Made by a program: the position numbers and the translations under genes. Below are positions 27,501 through 37,552 of a stretch of 64,000 bases of DNA, in pieces; within the stretch, counting starts at the first letter, position 1; each line of letters starts with the position of its first letter. The DNA comes from Ideonella paludis (GTDB lineage: Bacteria > Pseudomonadota > Gammaproteobacteria > Burkholderiales > Burkholderiaceae_C): positions 552,564-616,563 of the forward strand of contig NZ_JAGQDG010000003.1 of assembly GCF_018069865.1 (NCBI RefSeq), read 5' to 3'. The notes beneath the pieces were generated by a model. The model was not told where the DNA came from. It saw only the letters and a list, made by a program, of their open reading frames with translations, and made no database searches.

Positions 27501-30500
27501 GGCGGCGCCGTCGAGCAGGTTGTCGCCGTCATTGCCCAGCAGCACATTGGCCAAGGCATTGCCCGTGCCTTCGAGGTGCTCGCTGCCGACGAGTTGCAGG
27601 TTTTCGACGTTGGCTGCCAGCACATGGTTGACGCTGGCCTTGACGCTGTCCGTGCCCGCATTGCCCGCCTCTTGCACCATGTCGAGTTCGTTGTCGACGG
27701 TGTAGAGGTCATCGCCTTGGCCGCCCACCAGGGTGTCAGCGCCTTGGCCGCCGTCCAGGCTGTCATGGCCGTCGCTGCCTTCGAGGCGGTTGGCCAGGCT
27801 GTTGCCGACCAGCAGGTCGTCCAGGGCAGAGCCCACGAGGTTCTCGATGGCGCTGAGCTGGTCGCCTTGTGCGTCGCCGCCGCGGCCTTGGCCGGACCCC
27901 AGGTCTACGCTGACGCCAGCGCTGGAGCTGGCATAGCTGGCCGTGTCGGTGCCGCTGCCGCCGTCCAGGGTGTCGGCGCCCGCGCCGCCGATGAGCAGGT
28001 CGTTGCCGGCCTCACCGCGCAGGCGGTTGGCATTGGCGTCGCCACCGAGCTGGTCCTCCAGGGCAGAGCCAATCAGATGCTCAATGCTGCTGTAGACGTC
28101 GCCCGCCGCTTCGCCGGTGTTGGCGCCGGCTTGGCTGAGGTCGGCCACCACGCCCGATTGCGCCAGGGCATAGCTGGCAGTGTCGCTGCCGCTGCCGCCC
28201 TGCAAGGTGTCCGCGCCCAAGCCGCCTTGCAGCAGGTCGTCACCCAGGCCGCCGTCCAGAAGGTTGGCGTTCACGTCGCCGACCAAGGTGTCGCCGTACT
28301 GCGAACCGCGCAAGCCTTCGATGCTGAGGGTTTGGTCGCCAGCGGCGTCGCCCGTGTTCTGGCCGGGCTGGGCCAGGCTGGCGGTCACGGCCACCGCGGC
28401 GGAGGCATAGCTGGCCACATCAAAGCCATCGCCGCCTTCCAGCGTGTCGGCGCCAGCACGGCCTTCCAAGACATCGTTGCCGTCGCCGCCACTCAGGCGG
28501 TTGGCCCCGGCGTCGCCGCTCAGGGTGTCGGCCCCGGCGCTGCCCAGCAGGTTTTCAATGCTGTCAAAGCTGTCGCCCTCGGCCTCGCCGCCTTGGCCGA
28601 GGTTGGCTTGCAGGTCGACGGCCACAGCCTGGGCCGAGACCGCGTAGCTGGCGGTGTCCTCGCCGTCGCCGCCGATCAGACTGTCGGCGCCCAGGCCGCC
28701 GATGAGGGTGTCTTGCCCCTGGCCGCCGCTGAGCTGGTTGGCCTCGTCATCACCACCCAGCACGTCCTCAAAGGCCGAGCCCAGCAGGTTCTCGATGCCG
28801 TCATAGCTGTCTGCCGCCGCGTCCCCGGTGTTTTGCGCCGGCTGCTTCAGTTGAGCCGTCAGCCCGGCTTGTGCGCCGGCATAGCTGGCCGTGTCTCGGC
28901 CCAGCCCGCCCACCAGCACGTCGGCGCCCGCACCGCCTTCCAGGGTGTCGTCGCCTTTGCCGCCCTCTAAGCGGTTGGCGTCGGCCGAGCCGACAAAGCT
29001 GTCGTTGCCGTCTGAGCCCACGAGGTTCTCGATACCTTGCAGGCGGTCACCTTCGGCATCGCCCCCCTTGCCCTGGCCGCTGCTCAAATTCACCTGTACG
29101 GCTGCGGCCGACTCGGCGTAAATGGCGGTGTCGCTGCCGCTGCCGCCGGTCAGGGTGTCGGCGCCGGAGCCGCCAATGACGGTGTCGTCGCCGCTGCCGC
29201 CGTCCAATTGGTCGTTGCCCAACAAGCCGGCCAAGGTGTCGTCGCCGTCTTGGCCCAGCAAGGTGTTGGCGCTGCCGTCGCCGGTCAAAGCGTCATGGCC
29301 TTGGCTGCCGGAGAGGTTCTCGATGAATTGGAAGACGTCACCCGCAGCATCGCCGCCCTCGGTGAAGCCGGTGCTGAGGTTGATGATGACGCCACTGGAG
29401 GACGTGCTGTAGTCGGCCATGTCCGAGCCGTCGCTGCCCATCAGGGTGTCGGCGCCGGCACCGCCGGTGAGCGTGTCGGCCCCGCGGCCACCGTTGAGCA
29501 GGTTGGCCTCGGCGTCGCCCATCAGCCGGTCGGCATAACGGCTGCCGATCAGGTTTTCAATGGCGGCGAGTTGGTCGCCATCGGCGTCGCCACCGCTGCC
29601 CAAGCCCGCGCTCAAGTCCACGGTGACGGCCTCGTTGGAGCTGGCGTAGGAGGCGGTGTCCAGGCCCGCGCCGCCGTCTAGGCTGTCGCGTCCCGCGCCG
29701 CCGACCAAGGTGTCTGCGCCCTCGGCACCGAACATCTGGTCGTTGCCAGGTCCACCGTACAAGGTGTTGGCCAGTGCGTCGCCGCTGAGGATGTCGTCGT
29801 ACTCGCTGCCTTCAAGGTTCTCAATGCTGCTGTAGCTGTCGCCCAGCGCATCACCCGTGTTGCGGCTGGGGTCGGCCAGGCTGGCGATCACGCCGCTGGT
29901 GGCTTCCAGGTAGCTGGCGGTGTCAATGCCGGTGCCCCCCACCAGGGTGTCGGCACCACCGTTGCCTTCCAGCCAGTCGTCGCCGGCCCCACCTTCGAGC
30001 TGGTTGGCGCCCTCGTTGCCAGAAAGCTCGTCGGCGAACTTGGAGCCGATGAGGTTTTCAATGTCTTCAAGCTGGTCGCCTTCGGCGTCACCGCCCGCGC
30101 CTTGGCCAGTGCCCAAGCTGACGTTGACGGCCGCGCCTGAGGCGGCAAAGGTGGCGGTGTCGATGCCCGCGCCGCCTTTCAGGGTGTCGTTGCCCGCACC
30201 GCCATCCAGCGTGTCGTTGCCCTCGCGGCCCTCCAGTTGGTTGGCCAGCGCGTCGCCGATCAGCTTGTCGTTGAACGCCGAGCCCACCACGGATTCAATG
30301 CCGATCAGGCTGTCGCCCTCGGCGTCACCGCCGCTGCCGCTGCCACTGGCCAAGTTGACGGTCACGCCGGTTTGCGAGCTGCTGTACTCGGCGCGGTCCA
30401 CGCCATCGCCCCCCAGCAAGGTGTCGGCGCCTGCACGGCCTTCGAGCACGTCGTCACCGTCGCCACCGTCCAGGCGGTTGGCTTGCGCGTCGCCGCGCAA

Positions 30501-31973
30501 CAGGTCTTGTTGGGTGCTGCCGATCAGGTTTTCAATGTCCAACAGGCGGTCACCTTGGGCGTCGCCGCCTTCGGCCAGGCCTTGGGCCAGGTCGATGCTG
30601 ACGCCGTCGGCGGAGCTGATGTAGCTGGCCGCATCGCGGCCTGTGCCGCCGTCGAGCAGGTCGGCGCCTATGCCGCCGATCAGGGTGTCGTTGCCGGCCT
30701 CGCCTTTGAGGGTGTCGTCCCCGGCTTGGCCCCATACGATGTCGTGGCCAAAGCCGGCCAGCACTTCGTCTTGGCCGCCGCCGGCCAGAATTTCATCGCC
30801 CAGGCCGAAAGCGGGGAAGACCACGCCTTCTTTGCCGCCCGCGCTGTACGCCATATCTTCAGGCGCCACCACGTCGCGCAAGATGGCGGGAATGACACGA
30901 CTGCCCTCGATGTCTTTGCCATCCATCGTGCCGGTGGCCTTGATGCTCAGGTCAAACAGGCTGGGGCTGAAGGGGCTGCCGTCGGCGGCAATGGGGTATT
31001 GCAGCGTCACCTGCAGGCGGTTGCCGTTGGCGGCCAGGTCGGGCGGGAGCTCCAGCTTCCAGCCGTTGCCGGTTTGGGTGGCGCCGGTGACCACAAAGTT
31101 GTCAGGCAGGCCGGTGATCTCCACCGACTTGACGCTCAGGTCCAGTCGCCCCGAAAGGTTGAGCGTGAGCACACGCGCCCAGCCCTGGCCCAGCGCGGCG
31201 GCGCCGTCGCCCACGATGCGCTCATCGGCAGCCGTGCCCAAGATTTGTTCGCGCTCGCCCTGGGCGGCGATGGAGGCATCAGTGCCCGAGCGGGGGCTGC
31301 CGCCGGCACCGGTGATCACCGACTTGCCATCGGCTTGGCTGGTGGTTTGACCCGCCACATTGGTCCAGGTGGCCTTGATCCCGATGGTGTCGGGCGGCGG
31401 CGGTGGCGGCGGCGGGGGGTTGTTGTTGCCGGGCGGGGCACTGGGGCTGCCTTGCACCACCGGCGGTGCGGCCAGCGTGGGGGGCGCTTCGTTCTTGAAG
31501 TCTGCGTCTTTGCCGCCGGCGCTGGTCAGCTCAGCCTTGGCAATGCCCTCGGGCGCCGGGGGCTGGCTGGGCTTGGCGCTGGCCTCTGCATGGTCTGACT
31601 GCGCGGCTTTGGCGTCTGCGGGGTCTGCATCGGCGGCCGCAGCCTTTTTCTTGGTGTCGGGCGCCGGGGTGTCGTCGCTGCTGCCCGGGGTTTGGACCAC
31701 GCGGGCGGTGGCCTCGCTGAGGTCGACCTTGCCGACCAGCTTCATCAGATCTTTGCCCGAGATAACCTGCCCGCCCAAGTTGAGTTGCAGCTGAGGCTGC
31801 AGGGCGACTTTGAGCGCAAAGTCACGCAGCAGGTGTTGGCTGCCGTCGGCCAGGGTCAGCACCATGTCGGTGCCGGAGATGCTCACGCCCTTGATGGCGG
31901 CCTTGGTGATGGGCAGTTGCGCCACGCCCCCGTCGGGGATTTGGTGCACGACAACGGAACTTTGAAGCCTCAC
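18591..31973 (-). CDS. Giant RTX adhesin, type I secreted (4460 residues)
   Basis: Surface adhesin. Residues 1-95 form a BapA-prefix-like beta domain ([24 protein letters not shown]), followed by a charged Ala/Pro linker to about 193 ending in nine prolines and a beta domain to about 385. Calcium-binding GGxGxDxLxGG repeats then run to about 4338. They come as units with IENLIGS (about 390-1400), units of 81 residues with [10 protein letters not shown] and ENLTLTG (about 1400-2300), a mixed centre, and a last block (about 3765-4338). Embedded are two ConA/LamG-like lectin folds (about 2464-2698 and 3514-3756) and a PA14 domain (about 3217-3361). The C-terminal 120 residues are the presumed uncleaved secretion signal. 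GTG at 31973 is chosen because AGGAG stands six bases upstream; a TTG at 31988 is possible. Its secretion system is encoded directly downstream. Confidence 0.93.
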   Translation of the reverse strand: MRLQSSVVVHQIPDGGVAQLPITKAAIKGVSISGTDMVLTLADGSQHLLRDFALKVALQPQLQLNLGGQVISGKDLMKLVGKVDLSEATARVVQTPGSSDDTPAPDTKKKAAAADADPADAKAAQSDHAEASAKPSQPPAPEGIAKAELTSAGGKDADFKNEAPPTLAAPPVVQGSPSAPPGNNNPPPPPPPPPDTIGIKATWTNVAGQTTSQADGKSVITGAGGSPRSGTDASIAAQGEREQILGTAADERIVGDGAAALGQGWARVLTLNLSGRLDLSVKSVEITGLPDNFVVTGATQTGNGWKLELPPDLAANGNRLQVTLQYPIAADGSPFSPSLFDLSIKATGTMDGKDIEGSRVIPAILRDVVAPEDMAYSAGGKEGVVFPAFGLGDEILAGGGQDEVLAGFGHDIVWGQAGDDTLKGEAGNDTLIGGIGADLLDGGTGRDAASYISSADGVSIDLAQGLAEGGDAQGDRLLDIENLIGSTQQDLLRGDAQANRLDGGDGDDVLEGRAGADTLLGGDGVDRAEYSSSQTGVTVNLASGSGSGGDAEGDSLIGIESVVGSAFNDKLIGDALANQLEGREGNDTLDGGAGNDTLKGGAGIDTATFAASGAAVNVSLGTGQGAGGDAEGDQLEDIENLIGSKFADELSGNEGANQLEGGAGDDWLEGNGGADTLVGGTGIDTASYLEATSGVIASLADPSRNTGDALGDSYSSIENLEGSEYDDILSGDALANTLYGGPGNDQMFGAEGADTLVGGAGRDSLDGGAGLDTASYASSNEAVTVDLSAGLGSGGDADGDQLAAIENLIGSRYADRLMGDAEANLLNGGRGADTLTGGAGADTLMGSDGSDMADYSTSSSGVIINLSTGFTEGGDAAGDVFQFIENLSGSQGHDALTGDGSANTLLGQDGDDTLAGLLGNDQLDGGSGDDTVIGGSGADTLTGGSGSDTAIYAESAAAVQVNLSSGQGKGGDAEGDRLQGIENLVGSDGNDSFVGSADANRLEGGKGDDTLEGGAGADVLVGGLGRDTASYAGAQAGLTAQLKQPAQNTGDAAADSYDGIENLLGSAFEDVLGGDDEANQLSGGQGQDTLIGGLGADSLIGGDGEDTASYAVSAQAVAVDLQANLGQGGEAEGDSFDSIENLLGSAGADTLSGDAGANRLSGGDGNDVLEGRAGADTLEGGDGFDVASYASAAVAVTASLAQPGQNTGDAAGDQTLSIEGLRGSQYGDTLVGDVNANLLDGGLGDDLLQGGLGADTLQGGSGSDTASYALAQSGVVADLSQAGANTGEAAGDVYSSIEHLIGSALEDQLGGDANANRLRGEAGNDLLIGGAGADTLDGGSGTDTASYASSSAGVSVDLGSGQGRGGDAQGDQLSAIENLVGSALDDLLVGNSLANRLEGSDGHDSLDGGQGADTLVGGQGDDLYTVDNELDMVQEAGNAGTDSVKASVNHVLAANVENLQLVGSEHLEGTGNALANVLLGNDGDNLLDGAAGADTLAGGAGNDTYRVDNLGDAVSENPGEGTDRVIASISYRLGSDVENLTLTGSDDLSATGNELANRIDGNSGANRIDGGLGADTLSGGLGDDTYVVDNVNEVVVELNGQGQDRVLASVSATLSANVEDLELTGTAHTNATGNAQANLIVGNSGNNVLDGAAGADTLRGGAGDDTYVVDHLQDLTEEAAGEGVDLVRSSVSITLGANLENATLTGSQDIDATGNSDDNTLIGNDGANRLDGRAGADQMAGGAGDDTYLIDNAGDLVQEESGNGRDTVLSAISYALTDNVEDLLLQGSSSIDGTGNAGANQITGNAGNNRLDGGAGADTLIGGSGDDTYTVDNAGDQITEGSGDGTDTVRSGISWALGSNLENLTLTGRSAINATGNELDNVLLGNAGANRLDGGRGADLMAGAGGDDTYVVDNAADVVQEASGEGTDTVLSSLSLTLGDNLENLTLTGTAHLSATGNTLANVLIGNEGNNALDGKEGADTLQGGLGNDSYTVDHLDDVVVEENNAGLDVVYASVSTSLSDHVEQLRLTGTEAIDGTGNSLDNLILGNNADNTLDGGSGNDTLEGGAGNDTYVVDSADDVITELANKGTDTVRTTLSTTLGAHLENLTLLGSANLNATGNALANVLQGNAGNNRLDGDAGADSMAGGAGNDLYIVDDSGDQVTEGLNQGDDTVQASVSFTLGSNVERLTLTGTDAINATGNALDNVLTGNRGANTLDGGTGADSLVGGAGDDTYVVDNTGDVITENPGDGTDTVRSSISWALGATLENLTLTGSEHIDATGNSLANLIIGNAGNNLITSGGGADSLYGGAGDDSFALSDNNFAVADGGAGFDSLRIDALGVSNLSSLASRISAVEQLDLRGGTATNFSISDIDLNRSGLLGTDANNRLEVLTDNLVGARDVVLLSEAEFANVSSVANATNVVLSTGTAGKLFTAIAQGHAGVAVDANALVMPQLDELASNWGRILDPLTGIAGLSTWLDGTDLNGDGLAQGASETVGLRSGGSTLATWADKSGQGNDLVSGAANSSPTLTANGINGLSTIRFDGNDVLTSSLNFGNTYTVFAVGSMAGTQNGRLVASSTNNWLMGWWGGKQDQYHAENWVSNPNTPVVANQTKLYSAVGNAGAGALYSNGTAVPATSSWTGTLGKISLGGSPVWGEYSKGDLGEVWVFNRALTDIQRQAVEAYLRGKWTGQNASVAPLGSIGFDDSWTNAKVAFGSASADSMTASYDLAVARGAGRMDAVLFGGAGADNLTGAARVDALYGADGNDSLDGGAEGDWMVGGNGDDTYVVDNVGDSVVELAGGGNDTVRSSISLRLQLNVENLTLTGNSSLNAYGNDLDNLLTGNAAANVLDGGRGSDTMNGGDGNDTYYVDNVGDTISDSGGNDSVFSSINFTLTDASGLDNLQLFGLGNLVGVGNSFNNTLSFSTDGGTSTLVGGTGNDTYRLIDYSNGTLNTANAVTELVGEGTDTLWVQRNNSGTAVTVTLAANAEILDLTATWGVSGVGTSASDTLMGTWRWGGYSGNPNSLAGGDGNDTYVVYSLYTNVVETATGGTDTVDARNLHFRLPNDVENLTGANAGGDSNLFGNALNNRITGNANSNILDGASGADTLEGGAGDDTFVVDNAADTLTDSSGTDTVRTSLSSFTLASSLERLVFTGTGTNTGVGNANNNILVGNLGNDSLDGSTGDDTLVGGNGGADSLIGGAGSDVLIAAEAQASTGVLSGLKAQYFNNQSWYGTPVLTRQDATVNFDWGSGSPAPGVVNVDNFSARWTGQLTLSAAEAGTYTFRGSADDTLMVWIDGQMVLHNGGTWNNQVTSLPLVLSAGTHTIRVDTNEGGGGATALLSWAKQGNASYTAIPNANLSSGTPISTDTQGDSLVGGAGNDMLQGSDANDTLVGGTGDDTYIASGGNDTITELAGEGVDTLQTSVSSDLTGTQLENINLMGSGNVNATGNLMANVLTGNRGNNVLDGGDGNDSLVGHGGVDTLQGGLGNDNLMADGGSSLDGGDGDDILTLATVWSPGALGSGLALWLDAADVDGDGSREGIAESGLNAGALITWIDKSGNGRHAMTGETFQQPQVVQGGMNGLATVRFDGVNDGMTLSGLPTLNGNTNSLFWVQRTSDTNYMPLTSNNGINGWFLIGAINENSTDIGGTGNLYATSALYKNGALANWTTRNSVYTGLNGSTNTVAIVNQPLGFNGGLTLANGYGSANSNWNFAGDESEIIVTTNTLDLATRQVMEGYLAWKWGTQGLLPASHPYKTSAPLLYASTGGSLQGGAGQDTLTGGLGHDTLDGGLGADSMAGGLGDDRYLVDDAADTVVEAAGGGVDTVLTSLSTTLAAEVENLTLTGTAAIDGTGNALDNQLTGNSANNILTGLAGNDTLDGGAGVDTLVGGQGDDSYVVDTLTDQITELAGEGSDTVLASLNYSLAAELENLTLTGSANLNGSGNAVDNLLTGNSGHNQLAGLAGNDTVSGGAGNDTLDGGSGNDSLTGGSGDDLYLVDTSGDTVTEAADEGTDTVQSTVSHALAAHVENLTLLGSAHLNATGNSQANLLVGNSGNNALDGGGGADTMVGGLGNDVYIVDSSLDVVQEVSGQGVDTVHSSVSYTLADPLENLTLTGSADLSGSGNAANNVLLGNSGGNSLSGGAGDDQLDGGAGADTLAGGSGDDSYLVDHLGDVVNELTGEGIDSVNASVSHSLGANVENLSLSGSADLNGTGNALNNSLTGNSGANRLDGGSGQDTLSGGLGDDVYVVDSASDQVIEAADQGADRVEAGVDWVLGANLEHLSLTGSAHLRGEGNALNNVITGNSGHNTLVGGGGVDSLRGEAGDDSLVLNSATNIGQVDGGSGYDTLTLLAPESDIDLSDWVGQVSQIEQIKLSDGQGGDTLTVDLNALLGLTDANHHLNIELDSGDQFQLLGEHDEGTISVDANGFMTVLYQVYADPSRSTVASTVEVHYRPDPVPAG
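25060..27760 (-). repeat. Array of 243-base (81-codon) RTX repeats inside the adhesin gene
   Basis: About eleven consecutive units of 243 bases, each encoding 81 residues with the order [11 protein letters not shown], a hydrophobic TDTV segment, ENLTLTG, ATGN and NxLDGGxGADTL. Phase is kept almost exactly, with a few 237- or 240-base units. Neighbouring units differ at many third positions, so the array is not a very recent expansion but could still recombine. Confidence 0.85.
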
Positions 31974-32180
31974 GGCGGACTCCTGCAAACAGCTTGATGG
32001 GCTCGGCCCTGGCCAACCTGATCAACCGGCAACCCCGAGAGGTGGGCGTGGTTGGACTCAGGTCGGATTTCGGCCTGTCCGATGCTGTCGTGAAGTCCGC
32101 GTGCGTGATGGGCGAAACAACTTGCGCATTTCGTCCCATCTCCCTGTCACTTCAGTGTTTCAGGGTGTAAATCTTTGGGC
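31974..32180 (-). promoter_or_regulatory. Adhesin operon upstream region with a weak sigma-54-like element
   Basis: 207 bases between the aldo/keto reductase stop and the adhesin GTG, both leftward. On the minus strand TGGGACG-AAAT-GCGCA (32123-32138) keeps the GG-N10-GC spacing of RpoN promoters but departs from consensus in three places. The ribosome site AGGAG lies six bases before the GTG. No good sigma-70 promoter is evident. The adhesin operon could also be read through from msbA. Confidence 0.25.
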
Positions 32181-33056
32181 TCAAGGCACATCGTGCCCGG
32201 TGCTGGCGGCCCAGAGGCGGGTCCAGTCTTCGCGGCTGAGGTGCAGCCGAGTGGCAGCCATGGCTTCGTCAGCGGCTTCGAGGCGGCGCGAGCCAATGAC
32301 CGGCAGGGGGCGGCTGGGCAGACGCAGCAGCCACGCCAGCGCCAGGGTGGTGGTGCTGACCCCCAGGCGCGCGCCGATCTCGCCCATCACCCAGCGGACG
32401 CGGTGGGCTTGCTCGGTGTCGGCGTTGAAGAGCCGGCCACCGGCCAGGGGCGACCAGATCATGGGCCGCAGGCGCAGGCGCTGGGCTTGGTCCAGCGTGC
32501 CATCGTGCAGGGGGGCCAGGTGCAGCGGTGAACATTCCACCTGGTTGGTCACCAGGGGAATGCGGCTGTGCAGCAGCTCAAACTGCGCCGGCGTGAAGTT
32601 GGAGACGCCAAAGTGCAGCACCTTGCCGTCACGCCGCAAGCGCTCGAAGGTCTGGGCCACTTCATCCGCGTCCATCAAGGCGTCGGGGCGGTGGATGAGC
32701 AGCAGGTCGAGCCGGTCGGTGCGCAGGGCGCGCAGGGAGTTCTCGACCGAGGTGGTGATGTGGGCGGCCGAGGTGTCGTAGCTCTTAAAGCCATGCGCGG
32801 GCCGCGCCGGGCCGACCAGCTTGATGCCGCACTTGCTGACCAACTGCATCTGCTCGCGCAAGGCCGGGCGCAGGGCCAAGGCCTCGCCAAACAGGGCTTC
32901 AGCCTGATAGCCGCCGTAGATGTCGGCATGGTCAAAACTGCTGAGGCCGCGCGCCATGCAGCCTTCGATCCAGGCCAAGCGTTGCTCGACCGAGAACTGC
33001 CATTCGGCCAGGCGCCAAGCGCCCGCGATGATGGGGGAAAGCTGCAGTTCAGCCAT
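32181..33056 (-). CDS. Aldo/keto reductase (YdhF-like)
   Basis: 291-residue NAD(P)H-dependent oxidoreductase of the aldo/keto reductase superfamily, a TIM barrel. The catalytic tetrad can be traced: Asp in DHADIYGGY with its Tyr, Lys in LVSKCGIKL, and His in DLLLIHRPDAL. The cofactor end includes WSPLAGGRLF and PVIGSRRLEA. Substrate is unknown; the YdhF group is largely uncharacterised. It is the third gene of a leftward unit behind msbA and an AhpD-like gene, starting three bases after the latter stops. A role in aldehyde or redox detoxification with that neighbour is possible but not shown. Confidence 0.9.
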   Translation of the reverse strand: MAELQLSPIIAGAWRLAEWQFSVEQRLAWIEGCMARGLSSFDHADIYGGYQAEALFGEALALRPALREQMQLVSKCGIKLVGPARPAHGFKSYDTSAAHITTSVENSLRALRTDRLDLLLIHRPDALMDADEVAQTFERLRRDGKVLHFGVSNFTPAQFELLHSRIPLVTNQVECSPLHLAPLHDGTLDQAQRLRLRPMIWSPLAGGRLFNADTEQAHRVRWVMGEIGARLGVSTTTLALAWLLRLPSRPLPVIGSRRLEAADEAMAATRLHLSREDWTRLWAASTGHDVP

Positions 33057-33059
33057 GGA

Positions 33060-33647
33060 TCAGCCCTTGTGGCGAGGCACACGGCCCATCAGGAAAAACT
33101 CGTCGTTCGGCCGCATGCCAATCACATTGGCCATGCGGTTGGACAGGCCAAAAAAGGCAGTGATGGCGGCAATGTCCCAAATGTCTTCGGCGCTGAAGCC
33201 GTGGCCCAGCAGCATGGCATGGTCTTCTTCGCCGACCTCGTGCGAGCGCTGGCAGACCTTGAGCGCAAAGTCCAGCATGGCTTTTTGGCGCGGTGTGATG
33301 TCGGCCTTGCGGTAGTTGACCGCCACTTGGTCGGCCACCAAGGGCTGCTTTTCATAGACGCGCAAGATCGCGCCATGGGCCACCACGCAGTAGAGGCATT
33401 GGTTGGCGCTGGAGGTGGCGACGATGATCATCTCGCGCTCGCCTTTGCTCAGGCCGCCTTCTTTGAGCAGCAGGGCGTCGTGATAGGCCAAAAAGGCGCG
33501 CAGCTCATCGGGCCGATGCGCCAGGGCCAGGAACACATTGGGCACAAAGCCGGCCTTCTCTTGCACGGCCAAGATGCGCTCGCGCAGGTCTTGCGGCAGG
33601 CTGTCCAAAGTGGGTACGGGGTAGCGGGAAATGGCGGGGGTGCTCAT
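33060..33647 (-). CDS. AhpD-like peroxidase-related protein (carboxymuconolactone decarboxylase family)
   Basis: 195-residue all-helical protein of the alkylhydroperoxidase D-like family. The redox motif CLYCVVAHG (CxxC then His) is present near residue 85, following KGEREMIIVATSSAN. Proteins of this group reduce peroxides through the two cysteines with a partner thiol system, though many members are untested. It starts 18 bases after msbA stops and is followed directly by the aldo/keto reductase, so the three genes form one leftward unit. The C-terminal half (DDIWDIAAITAFFGLSNRMAN-like region) is typical of the peroxidase-related subfamily. Confidence 0.9.
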   Translation of the reverse strand: MSTPAISRYPVPTLDSLPQDLRERILAVQEKAGFVPNVFLALAHRPDELRAFLAYHDALLLKEGGLSKGEREMIIVATSSANQCLYCVVAHGAILRVYEKQPLVADQVAVNYRKADITPRQKAMLDFALKVCQRSHEVGEEDHAMLLGHGFSAEDIWDIAAITAFFGLSNRMANVIGMRPNDEFFLMGRVPRHKG

Positions 33648-33665
33648 GATGGAAGGGGCTCCTTC

Positions 33666-35387
33666 TCAGGCGCGGAATTGCATGGCATGCAGCTTGGCAT
33701 AGAGGCCCTCTGCGGCGAGGAGCTGGGCATGGCTGCCTTGCTCAATGATGCGGCCGGCTTCCATCACCACGATGCGGTCGGCCCGCTCGATGGTGGCCAG
33801 GCGGTGGGCGATCACCAGGGTGGTGCGGCCTTGCATCAGGTGGTCCAGGGCTTGCTGAACAAGATGTTCGCTCTCGGCATCCAGGGCCGAGGTGGCTTCG
33901 TCCAAGATCAGCACGGGCGCGTTTTTGTAGAGCGCCCGGGCAATGGCCAAGCGCTGGCGCTGGCCGCCGGAGAGCTGGTTGCCGTTGTGGCCGATGGCGC
34001 TGTGCAGGCCTTGCGGCAAGCCCTGCACAAAGTCCAGCAGATTGGCATGGCGCAGCGCGTCGGTCGCCCGGGCCTCATCAGGCGTATCGCCCAGAGCCAC
34101 ATTGGCCAGCACCGTGTCGTTGAACAGCACCACGTCTTGGCTCACCAGCGCGAACTGCTGGCGCAGGCTGTGGATGTCCCAGTCGGGCAGGGGCACACCA
34201 TCCAGGCTGACCTGGCCGTGGGTGGGCTCGGCAAAGCGCGGCAGCAGGTGCACCAGGGTGGATTTGCCCGCCCCGGAGGGGCCGACCAGGGCCACGGTCT
34301 CGCCGGCTTGCACGCTCAGCGAGAGCTGGTCCAGCGCCGGGGCTTGGTCGGCGTGGTAGCGCACTTGCACATCGGCCAGCGTGATTTGACCCTGCGCGCG
34401 GCTGGCTTGGTGGCTACCGCCGGATTCGGCGGGCACATGCTCGATCAGGTCCACGCCGCGCTCCAGCGCGGTCAGGCCGCGGGTGATGGGGCCCATCACA
34501 TCAGCCAAGTGCTTGATGGGCGTGATCAGCATCAGCATGCCGGTCACGTAAGACGTGAATTGGCCGACGGTGGCGCCGTTGGTTTGGCTTTGCCACAGCG
34601 CGATCACCACCACGGCCGACATGGCCACCGAGGCCATGATCTGGGTGATGGGAGTGATGGCCGCTTGGGCGGCCACCGACTTGAGCATCAGGCTGCGCAA
34701 GCGCTCGCTGAGCGTGGCAAAGCGTTGCCCTTCTTGGGCGGCTGCGCCGTGCAGGCGCACGATGCGCCAGGCCAGCACGTTTTCTTCCACCGCATAGGCC
34801 AGCTCATCGGTGGAGCTTTGGCTGGCCAAAGCCAGCTTGCGCAAGCGCTTGCCCGCCACGCGCATGGCCCAGGCCACGCTGGGCATCAGCACGGTGATCA
34901 CCAAGGTCAACTGCCAGTTGAGGTAGAGCAGATAAGCCAGCAGGCCCACCAGGGCCAAGCTGTCCTTCACCAAGGTGTTCAAGGCGCTGGCCAACTGCTG
35001 CGCACCAGTGACGACCTCATGCACCAGGGAGTTGGTCAGGCTGCTGGCGCTGCGCTCGGCAAACACCGAGGGCTGGGCATTCATCAAGCGCCTGAACATG
35101 GCGGTGCGCAGCTCCAGCACGCCGCGCTGGGCCGCCCAGGCCAAAGCGTATTGGCCCACAAAGCTGAACAAACCCCGCACGCTGAAGAGGCCAATGATGA
35201 CCACCGGCACGATCCACAGGGGTATCTTGCCCGCAAAGCCCTGGTCGATCAGGGGCATCATCAAATAGGCCGTGAGCGGCTCGGTCAGGCCGGTGATCAG
35301 TGAGGCAAAGAACGCCACCACCCAGGCTTTGCGGCCATCGCGGAAGTAGGGGGCCAGTCGGCGGAAGCGGGGCAATAGATCGTGCAT
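33666..35387 (-). CDS. msbA: Lipid A export permease/ATP-binding protein MsbA
   Basis: 573-residue ABC exporter half-transporter. The MsbA family flips lipid A-core across the inner membrane using ATP. It has six helices in the first 310 residues, with DEFF-type features such as ELRTAMFRRLMNAQPSVFAE. The ATPase domain carries Walker A GPSGAGKST, the Q-loop, signature LSGGQRQR, Walker B VLILDEATSALD and the H-loop VIAHRLAT. I chose the ATG at 35387 (MHDLLPRFRRLAPYF), the usual family start, over an ATG eleven codons upstream. It is divergent from tolB (179-base gap) and heads a unit with the AhpD-like and aldo/keto reductase genes. Confidence 0.92.
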   Translation of the reverse strand: MHDLLPRFRRLAPYFRDGRKAWVVAFFASLITGLTEPLTAYLMMPLIDQGFAGKIPLWIVPVVIIGLFSVRGLFSFVGQYALAWAAQRGVLELRTAMFRRLMNAQPSVFAERSASSLTNSLVHEVVTGAQQLASALNTLVKDSLALVGLLAYLLYLNWQLTLVITVLMPSVAWAMRVAGKRLRKLALASQSSTDELAYAVEENVLAWRIVRLHGAAAQEGQRFATLSERLRSLMLKSVAAQAAITPITQIMASVAMSAVVVIALWQSQTNGATVGQFTSYVTGMLMLITPIKHLADVMGPITRGLTALERGVDLIEHVPAESGGSHQASRAQGQITLADVQVRYHADQAPALDQLSLSVQAGETVALVGPSGAGKSTLVHLLPRFAEPTHGQVSLDGVPLPDWDIHSLRQQFALVSQDVVLFNDTVLANVALGDTPDEARATDALRHANLLDFVQGLPQGLHSAIGHNGNQLSGGQRQRLAIARALYKNAPVLILDEATSALDAESEHLVQQALDHLMQGRTTLVIAHRLATIERADRIVVMEAGRIIEQGSHAQLLAAEGLYAKLHAMQFRA

Positions 35388-35566
35388 GGGCGATACGGCC
35401 GTGCCGAAGTGGCACATCAAACTCAGGGGCCAAGGGGAGCCTGGCGGCCCTGATTATCAATGCCCGCACAGGGCGCGGGCGGGCGTGGTGGCCTGCCTAC
35501 AATGCGCGGCGTCGGCGAAGCGCGCCTGCAGCGCGTTAGCCCAAGGTTTTCAACCTCTGCCAAGCC

Positions 35567-36871
35567 ATGCAACACAAGCAAGAATCGACCGCACAGTGGC
35601 CCCGCCGGGCCTGGATGCAAGCCACCGCTGCCGCCGCAGCAGGGCTGGTTGCCCCCGCCAGCTGGGCCCAGTTCAAAGTGGAGATTTCAGGCGTGGGCGC
35701 CACTCAGGTGCCACTGGCCCTGGTGCCGTTCAGAGACGAAGGCAGTGCGCCGCAGGCGGTCTCGGCCGTCGTGCGCGCAGACCTGGAGCGCAGCGGCTTG
35801 TTCAAGGTGATGACCAGCGCCCTGCCCACCGATGAAGGCGGTTTGCCCACTTATCCAGCTTTGCGGGCCCAAGGTGCTGATGCGGTGGTGGCGGGCTCCA
35901 TCACCCGCCTGGCCGATGGTCGCTTTGATGTGCGCTACAAGCTCTGGGACGTGGTCAAGGGCCAAGACCTGGGTGGACAAAGCTATGCTGTGCCGGCGGC
36001 CGATCTGCGCTTGGCCGCCCACAAAATCGCCGACGCGATTTACGAGCGGCTGACCGGTGACAAGGGCGTGTTTGCGACCCGTATTGCCTACATCACCAAG
36101 GGCGGCGGTAAATATTCTTTGCGCATCACGGATGCTGATGGTGAAGGCGGTCAAGTCGCCTTGACGAGCCCCGAGCCCATCATCTCGCCCGCCTGGTCGC
36201 CCGACGGGCGTGAACTGGCCTATGTGTCGTTCGAGCTGGGTAAAGCGATTGTTTGGATCCAAGAGACTTCGTCCGGCCAGCGCCGTCAGTTGGCCAACTA
36301 CAAGGGCTCCAACAGTGCACCAGCTTTCTCACCGGATGGGCGCGAGCTGGCCGTCACGCTGTCGCGCGAGGGCGGCTCCCAGATCTATCTGGTAGGCCGC
36401 GATGGCGGCAACCTGCGCCGGGTCACCCAAAGCTTGGCCATCGACACCGAGCCGGTGTTCTCGCCCGATGGCAAGTCGATCTATTTCGTCAGCGACCGCG
36501 GTGGCAGCCCGCAAATCTACCGCCAAGCCACCAGCGGGGGCGGGGCTGATCGGGTGACCTTCAACGGCAACTACAACATCAGCCCGGCCATCAGCCCCGA
36601 CGGTAAGACCTTGGCTTTTGTGCAGCGACAAGGTGGCGCCTTCCGTGTGATGACCATGGATTTGGCCAGCGGCCAAGCTCAAACCATCAGCGAGACCTCG
36701 GATGACGAAAGCCCCAGCTTTGCACCCAACGGCCGTTTGCTGATCTACGCGACCCGAGTGCAGGGCCGCGAGGTGCTGATGACCAGCACCTTGGACGGCA
36801 AGATCAAGAGCCGGCTGTTGACCAGCGGCTTGGACATCCGCGAGCCGGTTTGGGGGCCTTTCGGGCGTTGA
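35567..36871 (+). CDS. tolB: Tol-Pal system translocation protein TolB
   Basis: 434-residue periplasmic beta-propeller of the Tol-Pal envelope system, which keeps the outer membrane attached during division and binds Pal. The N-terminal signal has PRRAWMQ before a long Ala-rich core ending ASWAQ, a pattern that could fit Tat as well as Sec export. An N-terminal alpha/beta domain (about 35-165) is followed by propeller repeats with SPAWSPDGRELAYVS, APAFSPDGRELAVTL, EPVFSPDGKSIYFVS and SPAISPDGKTLAFV. Length is normal. A TACAAT -10-like element stands at 35498-35503. pal follows after 122 bases. tolQ, tolR and tolA are not in the window. Confidence 0.95.
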   Translation: MQHKQESTAQWPRRAWMQATAAAAAGLVAPASWAQFKVEISGVGATQVPLALVPFRDEGSAPQAVSAVVRADLERSGLFKVMTSALPTDEGGLPTYPALRAQGADAVVAGSITRLADGRFDVRYKLWDVVKGQDLGGQSYAVPAADLRLAAHKIADAIYERLTGDKGVFATRIAYITKGGGKYSLRITDADGEGGQVALTSPEPIISPAWSPDGRELAYVSFELGKAIVWIQETSSGQRRQLANYKGSNSAPAFSPDGRELAVTLSREGGSQIYLVGRDGGNLRRVTQSLAIDTEPVFSPDGKSIYFVSDRGGSPQIYRQATSGGGADRVTFNGNYNISPAISPDGKTLAFVQRQGGAFRVMTMDLASGQAQTISETSDDESPSFAPNGRLLIYATRVQGREVLMTSTLDGKIKSRLLTSGLDIREPVWGPFGR

Positions 36872-36993
36872 CCCGGCGTGCTCTGAAGCATTGGCCCCAC
36901 GCTTCATCAAGCTTTACAGACAGCCGCACTCGGCCAGCGACAATGCGGGCATTCTTACTTTTTCCCCTCCACTCTTTTTCAGGAGTCACGACC

Positions 36994-37548
36994 ATGGCCC
37001 ATGCAAAAACCTCGACCCTTGTGATGTTGGCTGTCTCGGCCGCCATATTGGCCGGCTGCAGCTCCAGCGTGAAGCTCGATGAAGTGCCCGTGGAGACGCG
37101 CACGCCGGTGGCCAAAGATGCTGCGGCGGGCAACAAGGCCGCCACCACCAGCCAATCTGCGGTGGCCACGGTGGACCTGAGTGCCAAGAACGCCAATGCC
37201 AATGCGATGGCCAACACGGGCCTGGGGCGCGTGGTGTACTTTGACTTCGACAGCTTCAGCGTCAAGGACGAGTTCCGCCCTGTGGTCGAAGGCCATGCCA
37301 AGGCCTTGGTCGGCCAGCGCAGCAAGCGCATCGTCATTGAAGGCCATACCGACGAGCGCGGTGGCCGCGAATACAACCTGGCCTTGGGCCAAAAGCGCGC
37401 TGAAGCAGTGCAGCGCTCCTTGGTGCTGCTGGGGGCCACGGCCGAGCAGATTGAGGCCGTGAGCTACGGCGAAGAGCGCCCTGCCGCCACCGGCAGCAAC
37501 GAAGACGCCTGGGCCAAGAACCGCCGCGCCGAGCTGAAGGACCGTTGA
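36994..37548 (+). CDS. pal: Peptidoglycan-associated lipoprotein Pal
   Basis: 184-residue outer membrane lipoprotein that binds peptidoglycan and TolB. The lipobox ILAGC places the lipidated cysteine at residue 22. A flexible Ala/Thr-rich segment leads to the OmpA-like domain (about 72-184) with VYFDFDSF, EGHTDERGGREYNLALGQKRA and SYGEERP, which contain the diaminopimelate-binding Asp and Arg. ATG at 36994 is preceded by AGGAG eight bases upstream. Length and order (tolB, pal, cpoB) are standard. Confidence 0.96.
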   Translation: MAHAKTSTLVMLAVSAAILAGCSSSVKLDEVPVETRTPVAKDAAAGNKAATTSQSAVATVDLSAKNANANAMANTGLGRVVYFDFDSFSVKDEFRPVVEGHAKALVGQRSKRIVIEGHTDERGGREYNLALGQKRAEAVQRSLVLLGATAEQIEAVSYGEERPAATGSNEDAWAKNRRAELKDR

Positions 37549-37552
37549 GCCC

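Noticed and set aside
24657..28970. 1437-codon open frame on the plus strand
   Set aside because: It is exactly antisense to the RTX repeats of the adhesin. The codon bias of the repeats removes stops on the other strand, and the translation is a monotonous Ala/Gly/Val/Gln sequence with no signal or domain.
18960..30800. Regularly spaced repeats that could suggest a CRISPR array or satellite
   Set aside because: The repeats stay in one reading frame, encode calcium-binding glycine motifs and have no unique spacers of uniform length.
31500..31973. Possible LapG di-alanine cleavage site in the adhesin N-terminus
   Set aside because: Ala-rich stretches exist, but none has the TAAG/AAG pattern or the structural context of LapA-type retention modules.
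32568..35303. 911-codon open frame on the plus strand
   Set aside because: It is antisense to msbA, the AhpD-like gene and the aldo/keto reductase, all of which have clear motifs on the minus strand. The product is His/Gln/Gly-rich and matches no family.
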